NCBI GenBank assembly: GCA_000434635.1
Contig: HF988020.1
Span: 15,041 to 26,786, forward strand
Source of the DNA: Firmicutes bacterium CAG:110
GTDB taxonomy: Bacteria; Bacillota; Clostridia; Oscillospirales; Oscillospiraceae
Reading direction: 5' to 3'
DNA: 11,746 bases
In this document: one piece after another, positions 1 through 5,753 of the stretch
Numbering within the stretch: position 1 is the stretch's first letter
Layout: each line of letters opens with the position of its first letter
Translations under genes and position numbers: made by a program
The notes under the pieces: generated by a model
Told to the model about the DNA's origin: nothing
The model's input: the letters and a program-made list of their open reading frames with translations, nothing else
Databases searched by the model: none

Positions 1-201
1 GCGCTTGAAAGCGCCGCCTTAGTCTGTCAAAAAACCTCGCAGTGGAAAGCCGCCCGCGGGCGACAAATAGAGTTAAATCATTTTGCGTCAGGGCGTGTAC
101 CTAAGACGAGAGTTGTTAAGGGTATTTTCTAAAGCAAAAGAAATTGCGCCCAGAGAGCAAAAAGGTTAACGAAAATAAGACCAGTAAACCGAAATTTATG
201 C
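1..201 (+). other. Left-edge stretch, possible tail of an ORF
   Basis: Plus frame 1 is open from the window edge to a TAA at 130-132 (43 codons) and has no visible start, so it could be the end of a truncated ORF or chance. I recognise no family in the translation. Two short palindromes are present: GCGCTT-GA-AAGCGC at 1-14 and CGCCCGCGGGCG at 51-62. Bases 133-201 are A/T-rich and show nothing I can name. They are the downstream flank of the minus-strand gene at 202-519, and I see no clear terminator there. Confidence 0.2.
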
Positions 202-519
202 TCATCTTTCTTCATCATAGATGACGGTAACTACGGATTTTGAGCCATGTATCCCCTTTTTTTGTATATCATCAAAGTCAAGAACAAGGCTATCAGGAGA
301 AATGGAATCCTTATAGACTATTGTATAGTCTATCCAAGCGGGGCTTTCATTCTTCGTAATTTTTTCTCTGTTATATACATACTTCAAGAAATCCCAACCA
401 ATTCCTTCCAGGTATGAACCACTGTCTGTTTCCACTTCCATGCTGATAATATTTTGAACTGGGATTTGCTTTATATGTTCGACAAGGTCTTTCCTATCTT
501 CGATTTCTAGCTTCTGCAT
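202..519 (-). CDS. Hypothetical protein, 105 aa, A/T-rich orphan
   Basis: I do not recognise this protein. It is small, acidic and apparently soluble: no signal peptide, no membrane segment and no cysteine. The sequence alternates charged stretches with beta-like strands (residues 22-30 and near the C-terminus, VVTVIYDEER). It contains a WDFLKYVY segment around residues 42-49. The ATG at 519 is well supported by an AAAGGAGGA ribosome binding site 7-8 nt upstream, and a plausible promoter lies at 567-595, so it is probably a real single-gene unit. Its codons are much richer in A and T than those of every neighbour (many AAA, ATA, TAT), which suggests recent acquisition. Small acidic orphans of this kind are sometimes immunity or phage-derived proteins, but nothing in the sequence shows that. 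Confidence 0.7.
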   Translation of the reverse strand: MQKLEIEDRKDLVEHIKQIPVQNIISMEVETDSGSYLEGIGWDFLKYVYNREKITKNESPAWIDYTIVYKDSISPDSLVLDFDDIQKKGIHGSKSVVTVIYDEER

Positions 520-566
520 TTTGCTATTTCCTCCTTTATAAGCCCCGATTCGTTGAATTGATGTTC

Positions 567-595
567 AGTATAGCGCAAACGGGTCTTAATAGCAA
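567..595 (-). promoter_or_regulatory. Promoter for the 105-aa orphan gene
   Basis: On the minus strand TTGCTA (590-595) and TATACT (567-572) are separated by 17 bp. Transcription would start about 560 and give a short leader before the ATG at 519. The -10 is good and the -35 is moderate. Confidence 0.5.
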
Positions 596-603
596 AGCCC
601 CTT

Positions 604-641
604 TGCCCCAAAAGACCAGCGAGCCTTTTGGGGCAGTTTTT
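604..641. terminator. Hairpin between trxA and the orphan gene
   Basis: An 11-bp perfect stem, TGCCCCAAAAG (604-614) with CTTTTGGGGCA (625-635), begins 4 nt beyond the trxA stop codon on the minus strand. The U-tract (GTTTTT) lies on the plus-strand side; on the minus strand the hairpin is followed by AAAGGGG. It therefore fits a plus-strand terminator better by sequence, while its position fits the end of trxA. It may act in both directions or as a 3' stabilising stem. Confidence 0.55.
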
Positions 642-948
642 ATCCCAGCAGTTCCTCAATCTCCGCCTTCGGCATGTAGCCGATGGCCTTGTTCATGACC
701 TTGCCGCGTTCCACGACCACCAGCGTGGGGATGCTGGCGACGCCGAATTCCATGGCAAGCTCCACTTCCTCGTCCACGTTGATCTTGCCCACGGCGATAT
801 CCTCCCGCTCCTGGGCGATCTCCTCCACAATGGGGCCGACCATCCGGCACGGGCCGCACCATGGCGCCCAGAAATCCAGCAGCACGGGCTTATCGCTGTT
901 TTTCACCAGCTCGTCGTAATTGGCCTTCGTAATGTGCATGACGGACAT
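640..948 (-). CDS. trxA: Thioredoxin
   Basis: This is a 102-aa single-domain thioredoxin, the normal family length. It reduces protein disulfides in the cytoplasm and is itself reduced by thioredoxin reductase. The redox motif WCGPC is at residues 30-34, preceded by the typical DFWAPW strand-turn. The cis-proline is in ASIPT (residues 71-75), and a GYMPKAEIEELL C-terminal helix ends the fold. There is no signal peptide. The frame stays open far upstream, but the ATG at 948 is the start: it has AAGGAGGA at good spacing and a promoter directly upstream. The gene is divergent from the Cys-rich protein gene at 1093, with both promoters inside a 144-bp gap. No thioredoxin reductase gene is in the window. 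Confidence 0.97.
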   Translation of the reverse strand: MSVMHITKANYDELVKNSDKPVLLDFWAPWCGPCRMVGPIVEEIAQEREDIAVGKINVDEEVELAMEFGVASIPTLVVVERGKVMNKAIGYMPKAEIEELLG

Positions 949-981
949 AACAATTCCTCCTTGGTATTTTTCTGTGCCTAT

Positions 982-1010
982 AGTATACCCTAATTTTGAA
1001 AAAAGCGCAA
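982..1010 (-). promoter_or_regulatory. trxA promoter
   Basis: Minus-strand TTGCGC (1005-1010) and TATACT (982-987) are spaced by 17 bp and lie upstream of trxA. The -10 sits in GGTATACTATAGG, which closely resembles the promoter at 11249-11277. Confidence 0.7.
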
Positions 1011-1035
1011 GGGGCACGTCGAGCGTGCGGACAAT

Positions 1036-1064
1036 TTGACATTTTGCCGCCCATCTGCTATGAT
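1036..1064 (+). promoter_or_regulatory. Near-consensus promoter for the 1093 gene and probably azlCD
   Basis: TTGACA (1036-1041) and TATGAT (1059-1064) are separated by exactly 17 bp. The start point would be about 1071, leaving a leader of roughly 20 nt before the ATG at 1093. It is back to back with the trxA promoter. Confidence 0.8.
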
Positions 1065-1092
1065 ACCCTGAAAGAAACGGGAGGACACCAAT

Positions 1093-1440
1093 ATGAGCAA
1101 ATGTGAATCCTGCGGCGGATGCAGCGGCGGCTGTTCCGGATGCGGTCTGGAGCTGGAGCTTACGGAAGAAGAGATCAGCTTTCTGCACCGGCTGGGCGAG
1201 TGCGCCTTTCTGCCGGTGATTCAGGAAAAGGAAACGCCGGTTTTCCCGGAGGAGCCGGGAAAAGAGCTTCTGCTGCAATGTCTGGAGAAAAAGGGCCTGA
1301 TTTCCCTTGACTATGACAAGCCCCTGAAAGATTACCATACCCCCGCCTATGATGCCAGCCCCGTCCGGGGCAGCATGGCGCTGACCAAGCGGGGACAGGA
1401 CGTTCTGGAGCTGATGGAATATCAGGGAGTCCGCAGCTAA
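1093..1440 (+). CDS. Small Cys-rich protein with winged-helix-like C-terminus
   Basis: I cannot name this 115-aa protein. The N-terminus holds a compact cysteine cluster, C4-x2-C7-x2-C10-x3-C14-x2-C17, set in glycine and serine, which looks like a metal or Fe-S ligand set or a redox tag. The rest (about 24-115) has the rhythm of a winged-helix domain: a helix starting TEEEISFLHRLGE, a second with LLLQCLEKKGLI, a beta wing, then ALTKRGQDVLELME, where LTKRG is typical of MarR- and PadR-like folds. The recognition helix is not clearly DNA-binding, so it could also be a protein-interaction module. The ATG has GGGAGG 6 nt upstream and a near-consensus promoter. azlC follows after 49 nt that hold only a 5-bp hairpin with an A-tract, so co-transcription is likely. 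Being divergent from trxA, it could have a redox role; this is inference. Confidence 0.8.
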   Translation: MSKCESCGGCSGGCSGCGLELELTEEEISFLHRLGECAFLPVIQEKETPVFPEEPGKELLLQCLEKKGLISLDYDKPLKDYHTPAYDASPVRGSMALTKRGQDVLELMEYQGVRS

Positions 1441-1489
1441 CCATCCGGCGGCGTTTGCCGGAAAAAAGAGACATAGAGAAGTGTTATTT

Positions 1490-2200
1490 ATGAACAACAA
1501 TGAATACCGCGTGGGCGTCAACCGTGGATTGCCTGTGGGGATGGGATATTTTTCGGTGAGCTTCGGTTTCGGCGCCATGGCCGTGTCGCAGGGCTTGAAA
1601 ACGCTGGACGCGGTGCTGATCTCCGCCACGAATCTGACCAGCGCAGGGCAGTTTGCGGGGCTTACCCTCATCGTCGCCGCCGCCACATTGTGGGAAATGG
1701 TGCTGACCCAGCTGGTCATCAACAGCCGCTACGCCCTGATGAGTCTGGCGCTGAGCCAGCGGATGGGCGAGAAGATCGGCCTGCTGCCCCGGCTTCTGAT
1801 CGCGTTTTTCAATACGGATGAAATTTTCGCCCTGGCCATGGCGCGGGAAGCACCCCTGACGGTGCCGTTCCTGCTGGGGCTGGGGACGCTGCCCTTTATC
1901 GGCTGGACGCTGGGGACGCTGTGCGGCGCACTGGCCGGGTCGATCCTGCCGCTCTCCATCCGGACGGCGCTGGGGGTCATGCTCTACGGCATGTTCATCG
2001 CCATCGTGGTGCCCCCCGCGAAGAAGAACCGGGACATTTTTGTCGCGGTGGTGCTGGCGCTGATCTTCAGCAGCCTGTTTTCCTGGACGCCGGGGCTGAA
2101 AATCGTTTCCCCGGGACTGTCCATCGTGGTCTGCACCGTGGCAGCCGCCGCCATCTGCGCCGCGCTGTTCCCGGTGGAGGAAGAGAGGGAAGCGGCATGA
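1490..2200 (+). CDS. azlC: AzlC family branched-chain amino acid exporter, large subunit
   Basis: AzlC with AzlD forms a membrane exporter of branched-chain amino acids and their analogues. The 236-aa product starts with RVGVNRGLPVGMGYFSVSFG, the hallmark AzlC opening, followed by the TSAGQFAGLTLI segment, the NSRYALMSLALS motif, and the conserved acidic NTDEIFALAMA stretch in the middle of the protein. Several hydrophobic helices run to the end. Length is normal for the family. The frame also allows a GTG at 1481, but the ATG at 1490 has the better-placed AGAGAA and matches the usual N-terminal length, so I chose it. The stop overlaps the azlD start by 4 nt (ATGA), which implies translational coupling. 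Confidence 0.93.
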   Translation: MNNNEYRVGVNRGLPVGMGYFSVSFGFGAMAVSQGLKTLDAVLISATNLTSAGQFAGLTLIVAAATLWEMVLTQLVINSRYALMSLALSQRMGEKIGLLPRLLIAFFNTDEIFALAMAREAPLTVPFLLGLGTLPFIGWTLGTLCGALAGSILPLSIRTALGVMLYGMFIAIVVPPAKKNRDIFVAVVLALIFSSLFSWTPGLKIVSPGLSIVVCTVAAAAICAALFPVEEEREAA

Positions 2201-2505
2201 ACATTTATCTGTACATCCTCGCCATGGCGCTGACGACCTATCTTATCCGCGTCCTGCCCATGACGATTTTCCGCAAGCCCATCAAGAGCCGTTTTTTGCG
2301 CTCGTTTTTGTACTACGTTCCCTATTGCTGCCTGACGGCCATGACGTTCCCCTCCATCCTCAGCAGCACCGCTTCTATCTTAAGCGGCGCGGCGGCGCTG
2401 GTGGTAGCGGTGATTCTGGCCTACCGGGGCAAGAGTCTGATCGTGGTCGCCCTCAGCAGCAGCGCCGCGGTGCTGATTGTGGAATGGGCAATGAGCCATT
2501 TGTAA
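2197..2505 (+). CDS. azlD: AzlD family branched-chain amino acid exporter, small subunit
   Basis: This 102-aa very hydrophobic protein is the usual partner of AzlC. It begins MNIYLYILAMALTTYLIRVL, matching the AzlD N-terminal helix with its TYLxR motif, then has the family's short basic loop (FRKPIKSRFLRSF) and FLYYVPYCCLTAMTFP. It ends with two further helices. Roughly four membrane segments are visible. Translation starts inside the azlC stop region, and no separate ribosome binding site is needed beyond GGAGGAAGAGAGG within azlC. A hairpin 11 nt after the stop ends the unit. Confidence 0.92.
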   Translation: MNIYLYILAMALTTYLIRVLPMTIFRKPIKSRFLRSFLYYVPYCCLTAMTFPSILSSTASILSGAAALVVAVILAYRGKSLIVVALSSSAAVLIVEWAMSHL

Positions 2506-2516
2506 AATAACTGTGT

Positions 2517-2556
2517 ATTCCTCCGCTTCGCCTTGACGAGCGGAGGAATCTTTGTT
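2517..2556 (+). terminator. azlD terminator hairpin
   Basis: An 11-bp perfect stem, ATTCCTCCGCT (2517-2527) with AGCGGAGGAAT (2539-2549), is followed by CTTTGTT. The U-tract is weak. The loop contains the -35 element of the following mntP promoter, so the terminator and promoter are interleaved. Confidence 0.65.
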
Positions 2557-2561
2557 ATAAT
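2533..2561 (+). promoter_or_regulatory. mntP operon promoter
   Basis: TTGACG (2533-2538) and a perfect TATAAT (2556-2561) are spaced by 17 bp. The predicted start about 2567-2569 coincides with the 5' edge of the riboswitch, which supports the call. Confidence 0.8.
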
Positions 2562-2565
2562 GCGC

Positions 2566-2660
2566 CGTGAAGAGGGAGTAGTCGGCGCACAACGCGGGAC
2601 TGAATCGACATACTGGTGAGGCCCCGGTTCAGCCTGAAATGACGAGACTTTTGCAGGCCG
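2566..2660 (+). promoter_or_regulatory. yybP-ykoY manganese riboswitch
   Basis: Both conserved ends of the yybP-ykoY aptamer are present: GGGAGTAG at 2574-2581 and GACGAGACTTTTGC at 2641-2654. The P1 strands AAGAG (5') and CTTTT (3') pair, one pair being G-U. Between them lie the characteristic GGTGAGG (2615-2621) and CCGGTTCAG, with CTGAA (2600-2604) pairing to TTCAG (2628-2632). The family binds Mn2+ and turns on Mn2+ exporters; the gene downstream is mntP, an exact functional match. The expression platform is discussed in the findings. Confidence 0.88.
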
Positions 2661-2714
2661 GCACAGTCTCTTCGTTTCTCTGTGCTGACTTGTATTCAGT
2701 ACGGAGGATTTTTT

Positions 2715-3296
2715 ATGGGAATCGGAGAACTGTTCTTGCTGGCGGTGGGACTGAGTATGGACGCTTTCGCAGTGTCCGTATGCAAGGGCCTTGCCATGAA
2801 AAAGGCAACGCTGAAGGCGGAGGCGACCTGCGGACTCTGGTTCGGCGGCTTCCAGATGCTGATGCCCGTGACCGGCTTTTTCCTTGGCTCGCTGTTTGCC
2901 GAAGCCATTGAAGCGTTCGACCACTGGGTCGCCTTCGGTCTGCTGGTCATCATCGGCATCAACATGCTGAAGGAAGCGCTGGAGAAGGAAGACGAATCCG
3001 GCGACGACCCGGAAAAGGACGCCGACCTGTCCGTCAAGACCATGTTTCTCATGGCCGTGGCGACTTCCATAGACGCGCTGGCCGTCGGCATTTCCCTTGC
3101 CATGGTCGGCAGCGTGAACATCTGGCTGGCGGCGGCGTTTATCGGTATCTGCACCTGCCTGCTGTCCGCTCTGGGCGTGAAGATCGGCAACGTGTTCGGC
3201 AGCCGGTATGAGAAAAAGGCCGAGTTTGCCGGCGGCGTCATTCTGATTCTGCTGGGCGTGAAGATCCTGCTGGAGCATCTGGGGGTTCTGGCGTGA
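2715..3296 (+). CDS. mntP: Mn2+ efflux pump MntP
   Basis: MntP exports manganese across the cytoplasmic membrane when it is in excess. The 193-aa product has the two-fold repeated architecture of the family: the first half opens with VGLSMDAFAVSVCKGLAMKK (key Asp16) and the second with VATSIDALAVGISLAMVG (Asp120). Six hydrophobic segments are visible, with an acidic, Asp/Glu-rich cytoplasmic loop near residues 90-106. The ATG at 2715 has ACGGAGG 7 nt upstream; an in-frame GTG at 2682 would add 11 unlikely residues and lies inside the leader hairpin, so it is rejected. It is preceded by a Mn2+ riboswitch and overlaps the VanZ-like gene by 4 nt (GTGA). Confidence 0.96.
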   Translation: MGIGELFLLAVGLSMDAFAVSVCKGLAMKKATLKAEATCGLWFGGFQMLMPVTGFFLGSLFAEAIEAFDHWVAFGLLVIIGINMLKEALEKEDESGDDPEKDADLSVKTMFLMAVATSIDALAVGISLAMVGSVNIWLAAAFIGICTCLLSALGVKIGNVFGSRYEKKAEFAGGVILILLGVKILLEHLGVLA

Positions 3297-3754
3297 AGCG
3301 CACAAAGCGCCGCATGACGCTGTGTACTGTGCTTCTGCTTTGCAATCTGGTCTTTATCTGGGGCAATTCCCTGCTCCCGGCGGAAGTCTCCGGACAGATC
3401 AGCGGCACGCTGAAGGCGCTGCTGGACGGCGTGTTCACCCCCGGCGAAGCGGTTCCCTCCGGTGGCGACGGCCTGCTGCGAAAGTGCGCCCATTTTGCCG
3501 AATTCGGCGCGTTGGGACTGCTGCTTGGGTGGCTGTTCGGGATGCTGGGAAAAAAGCGGCTTCCGGCGTTCGCCCTGGGCGTGGCCGCTGCCTGCATCGA
3601 CGAGACCATCCAGGCCTTCGTCCCCGGCCGCAGCCCCGGCATCCGGGACGTGTGCATTGACAGCTGCGGCGCGGCCGCCGGTATGCTCCTGCTGTTTTTG
3701 GGGCATGCTTATTGGAAGAGACGATTTACCCGAAATAATTTTAGGAGGAAATGA
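3293..3754 (+). CDS. VanZ-like family membrane protein
   Basis: This is a 153-aa integral membrane protein of the VanZ-like family. It has an N-terminal helix with the conserved Asn-containing FIWGNSLLP, then RKCAHFAEFGALGLLLGW (conserved K-x-x-H-F-x-E), and IDETIQAFVPGRSPGIRDVC, which is the family signature (DE-x-x-Q-x-F-x-x-GR-x-x-x-x-x-D). A basic C-terminal tail ends it. VanZ itself gives low-level teicoplanin resistance, but most homologues have no known role, so resistance should not be inferred. It starts with GTG within the mntP stop region (GTGA overlap), and the DUF4358-like lipoprotein starts 3 nt after its stop. It is therefore probably expressed from the Mn2+-riboswitch transcript. 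Confidence 0.88.
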   Translation: MKRTKRRMTLCTVLLLCNLVFIWGNSLLPAEVSGQISGTLKALLDGVFTPGEAVPSGGDGLLRKCAHFAEFGALGLLLGWLFGMLGKKRLPAFALGVAAACIDETIQAFVPGRSPGIRDVCIDSCGAAAGMLLLFLGHAYWKRRFTRNNFRRK

Positions 3755-3757
3755 AAC

Positions 3758-4294
3758 ATGAAAAGATTTTTAACTGCAATTCTGGCGGCAGCCATGGCGC
3801 TGTCCCTGCTTTCCGGCTGTGCCGGATCCAAGCCCACGGAAACCACCTCCCCCGATCAGGTGGAGGGAACCATGGAGGAGCTGCTGAACGAAATCGTTGC
3901 CCAGCAGCCGGTGGAGTTCGACGGCGGCGTCGAGACCATCGACCTCACCGACACCAGCGAGGAAGGGCAGTGGGCCATCAAGAGCAGCACTGGTCTGGAT
4001 AACGCCGGCGTGCTGACGGAGGCCGCGGTGTTCGAGCCGATGATCGGCTCCATCGCCTTTTCCATGGTCATGGTGCGGGTCGCGCCGGGTGAGGACATCA
4101 AGTCCGTCGCCGAAGCCATGAAGTCCGGCATCAACCCCCGCAAGTGGGTCTGCGTGGAAGCGGACGACATGCTGGTCACCGGCTACCGTGACGTGGTGAT
4201 GCTCATTATGCTGGACACCAGCTACGACCTCACCGCCCAGTCCTTTGTGGACGCCTTCGGCAAGGTCGTCGGCGAACCCGAATTTGTGATTTAA
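3758..4294 (+). CDS. Lipoprotein, DUF4358-like
   Basis: The 178-aa product has a textbook lipoprotein signal: basic MKR, a hydrophobic stretch, and lipobox L18-S-G-C21, so it should be anchored outside the membrane by Cys21. A Thr/Ser/Pro linker follows. The mature domain (about 35-178) has FEPMIGSIAFSMVMVRVAPG, DIKSVAEAMKSGINPRKWVC and DDMLVTGYRDVVMLIM, a layout that I match to DUF4358. Small DUF4358 lipoproteins are, to my knowledge, often beside MBOAT and DHHW genes in Clostridia, as here, but their biochemical role is not established. The AGGAGGAA ribosome binding site is inside the end of the VanZ-like gene. A strong terminator directly follows the stop. Confidence 0.82.
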   Translation: MKRFLTAILAAAMALSLLSGCAGSKPTETTSPDQVEGTMEELLNEIVAQQPVEFDGGVETIDLTDTSEEGQWAIKSSTGLDNAGVLTEAAVFEPMIGSIAFSMVMVRVAPGEDIKSVAEAMKSGINPRKWVCVEADDMLVTGYRDVVMLIMLDTSYDLTAQSFVDAFGKVVGEPEFVI

Positions 4295-4303
4295 GGTTTC
4301 CAA

Positions 4304-4334
4304 AATGGCAGCGATTCCATCGCTGCCATTTTTA
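4304..4334 (+). terminator. Intrinsic terminator after the lipoprotein gene
   Basis: A perfect 12-bp stem, AATGGCAGCGAT (4304-4315) with ATCGCTGCCATT (4319-4330), encloses a 3-nt loop and runs into TTTTTA. This is the clearest plus-strand terminator in the window. It lies between the lipoprotein and MBOAT genes, so the MBOAT gene needs read-through or an unseen promoter. Confidence 0.9.
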
Positions 4335-4361
4335 TAAGAGTTCTCAGGAGCGAACACGCCT

Positions 4362-5741
4362 ATGGTTTTTTCAAGCATTCCCTTCCTATATTATTTCCTC
4401 CCGGCGGTGCTGGCGGTGTATTTTCTCACGCCCCGGAAGGGGAAAAACGCCGTTCTGCTCCTTGCCAGCCTGATTTTTTACGGCTGGGGGGAGCTGCGGC
4501 TGCTGCCCCTGATGGTGTTCACCATCCTGCTGTGTTATGTCTGCGGTCTGGGCATCGAACGCTCCCGGAAGCGGAAAAAGCGCTGGCTGCTGGCGTCCAT
4601 CGTCATCAGCGTGGGGCTGCTGGGGGTTTTCAAGTACGCAGACTTCTTCATCGGCAGTCTGAACGCCGTCACCGGCCTGAAAATTCCGCTGCTTCATCTT
4701 GCGCTGCCCGTCGGCATCAGCTTTTACACCTTCCAGTGCCTGAGCTACACCATCGACGTTTATCGCGGCAGCGTCCCGGCACAGAAGAACCTCATCAACT
4801 TCGGCGCGTATGTCGCCCTGTTCCCCCAGCTGATTGCAGGCCCCATCGTCCGCTATGCGGACATCGCACGGGAGCTGGAGCACCGGGAGCACAGCTGGGA
4901 AAACGCGGCGGTGGGTCTGCGGCGGTTTCTGGTAGGGCTGGGGAAAAAGGTCATCCTTGCGGATAACTTTGCCCTGCTGATCCGGCTGTTCCGTCAGAGC
5001 GGGGAAACGTCCGTCCTGTTTTACTGGATGTACGCCGTGGCCTTCACCCTGAACATTTACTTCGATTTTTCCGGCTATTCCGACATGGCCATCGGTCTTG
5101 GGCGGGTGCTGGGGTTCCATTTTGTGGAGAATTTCAACTACCCCTACCTCTCGGGAAGCGTCACGGAGTTCTGGCGGCGGTGGCATATCAGCCTTGGCAG
5201 CTGGTTCCGGGACTATGTATATATCCCCATGGGCGGCAGCCGGGTCAGCCGCTGGCGGTGGGTTCTGAACATCCTCACCGTGTGGATGCTTACGGGGCTG
5301 TGGCACGGCGCGGCGTGGAATTTCGTGCTGTGGGGGCTGCTGTTTGCCGCGCTTCTGCTGGCGGAAAAGTGGATTCCCGTCCTGCAAAGGCTGCCGGGCG
5401 TCCTGCGCCATGGCTATGTGCTGCTGGCGGTAATCCTCAGCTTTGTGCTGTTCAACGCGGACAGTCTTGCGCAGGCGGGGCAGGACTTTGCCGGACTGTT
5501 CGGCTTCGGCAGCCTGAGCCTGACCTCCGCCGAAGCGCTGTACTACCTGAAAAGCTATGCCGTCCTGTTCGTGCTGGGCATTCTCGGCTCCACGCCGGTG
5601 GTGAAAAACGCGGCGCGGCGCATGGACGGAACGAAGGCGGGGGTCGTGCTGGAAGCCGCGGCAATGCTGGCGCTGCTGATCGTCTGCACGGCCTATCTGG
5701 TGGATGGCTCCTTCAGCCCGTTCCTGTATTTCCGGTTTTAA
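4362..5741 (+). CDS. MBOAT family O-acyltransferase (AlgI/DltB-like)
   Basis: This 459-aa polytopic membrane protein belongs to the MBOAT family, which moves acyl groups across the membrane to extracytoplasmic polymers. It opens with the usual MVFSSIPFLYYFLP, then SLIFYGWGE and ALPVGISFYTFQCLSYTIDVYR. The core contains FPQLIAGPIVRY, DFSGYSDMAIG (from residue 235), EFWRRWHISLGSWFRDYVYIP (His275) and the invariant catalytic-site histidine in LTGLWHGAAWNFVLWG (His315). No key residue is missing and the length is typical of PatA/AlgI-type members. The DHHW partner starts 12 nt downstream, so the pair probably O-acetylates a surface polysaccharide or a wall polymer. The substrate cannot be told from sequence. 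The AGGAG site is 11 nt from the ATG, slightly long. Confidence 0.94.
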   Translation: MVFSSIPFLYYFLPAVLAVYFLTPRKGKNAVLLLASLIFYGWGELRLLPLMVFTILLCYVCGLGIERSRKRKKRWLLASIVISVGLLGVFKYADFFIGSLNAVTGLKIPLLHLALPVGISFYTFQCLSYTIDVYRGSVPAQKNLINFGAYVALFPQLIAGPIVRYADIARELEHREHSWENAAVGLRRFLVGLGKKVILADNFALLIRLFRQSGETSVLFYWMYAVAFTLNIYFDFSGYSDMAIGLGRVLGFHFVENFNYPYLSGSVTEFWRRWHISLGSWFRDYVYIPMGGSRVSRWRWVLNILTVWMLTGLWHGAAWNFVLWGLLFAALLLAEKWIPVLQRLPGVLRHGYVLLAVILSFVLFNADSLAQAGQDFAGLFGFGSLSLTSAEALYYLKSYAVLFVLGILGSTPVVKNAARRMDGTKAGVVLEAAAMLALLIVCTAYLVDGSFSPFLYFRF

Positions 5742-5753
5742 GGGGGCGAAGGT

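Noticed and set aside
1481..1489. GTG start for azlC
   Set aside because: It adds only MLF, has no well-placed ribosome binding site, and the ATG at 1490 fits better.
640..1722. Extended 360-aa version of thioredoxin
   Set aside because: The extra N-terminal 258 residues overlap the divergent gene and azlC antisense; promoter and ribosome binding site fix the start at 948.
2421..3706. Long minus-strand frames (294 and 336 aa) over mntP and the VanZ-like gene
   Set aside because: Both real genes have recognisable families, correct starts and operon spacing on the plus strand; the shadows have none.
3293..3754. VanZ-like gene as evidence for glycopeptide resistance
   Set aside because: The family is broad, and there is no vanHAX or related gene in the window; membership alone does not support resistance.
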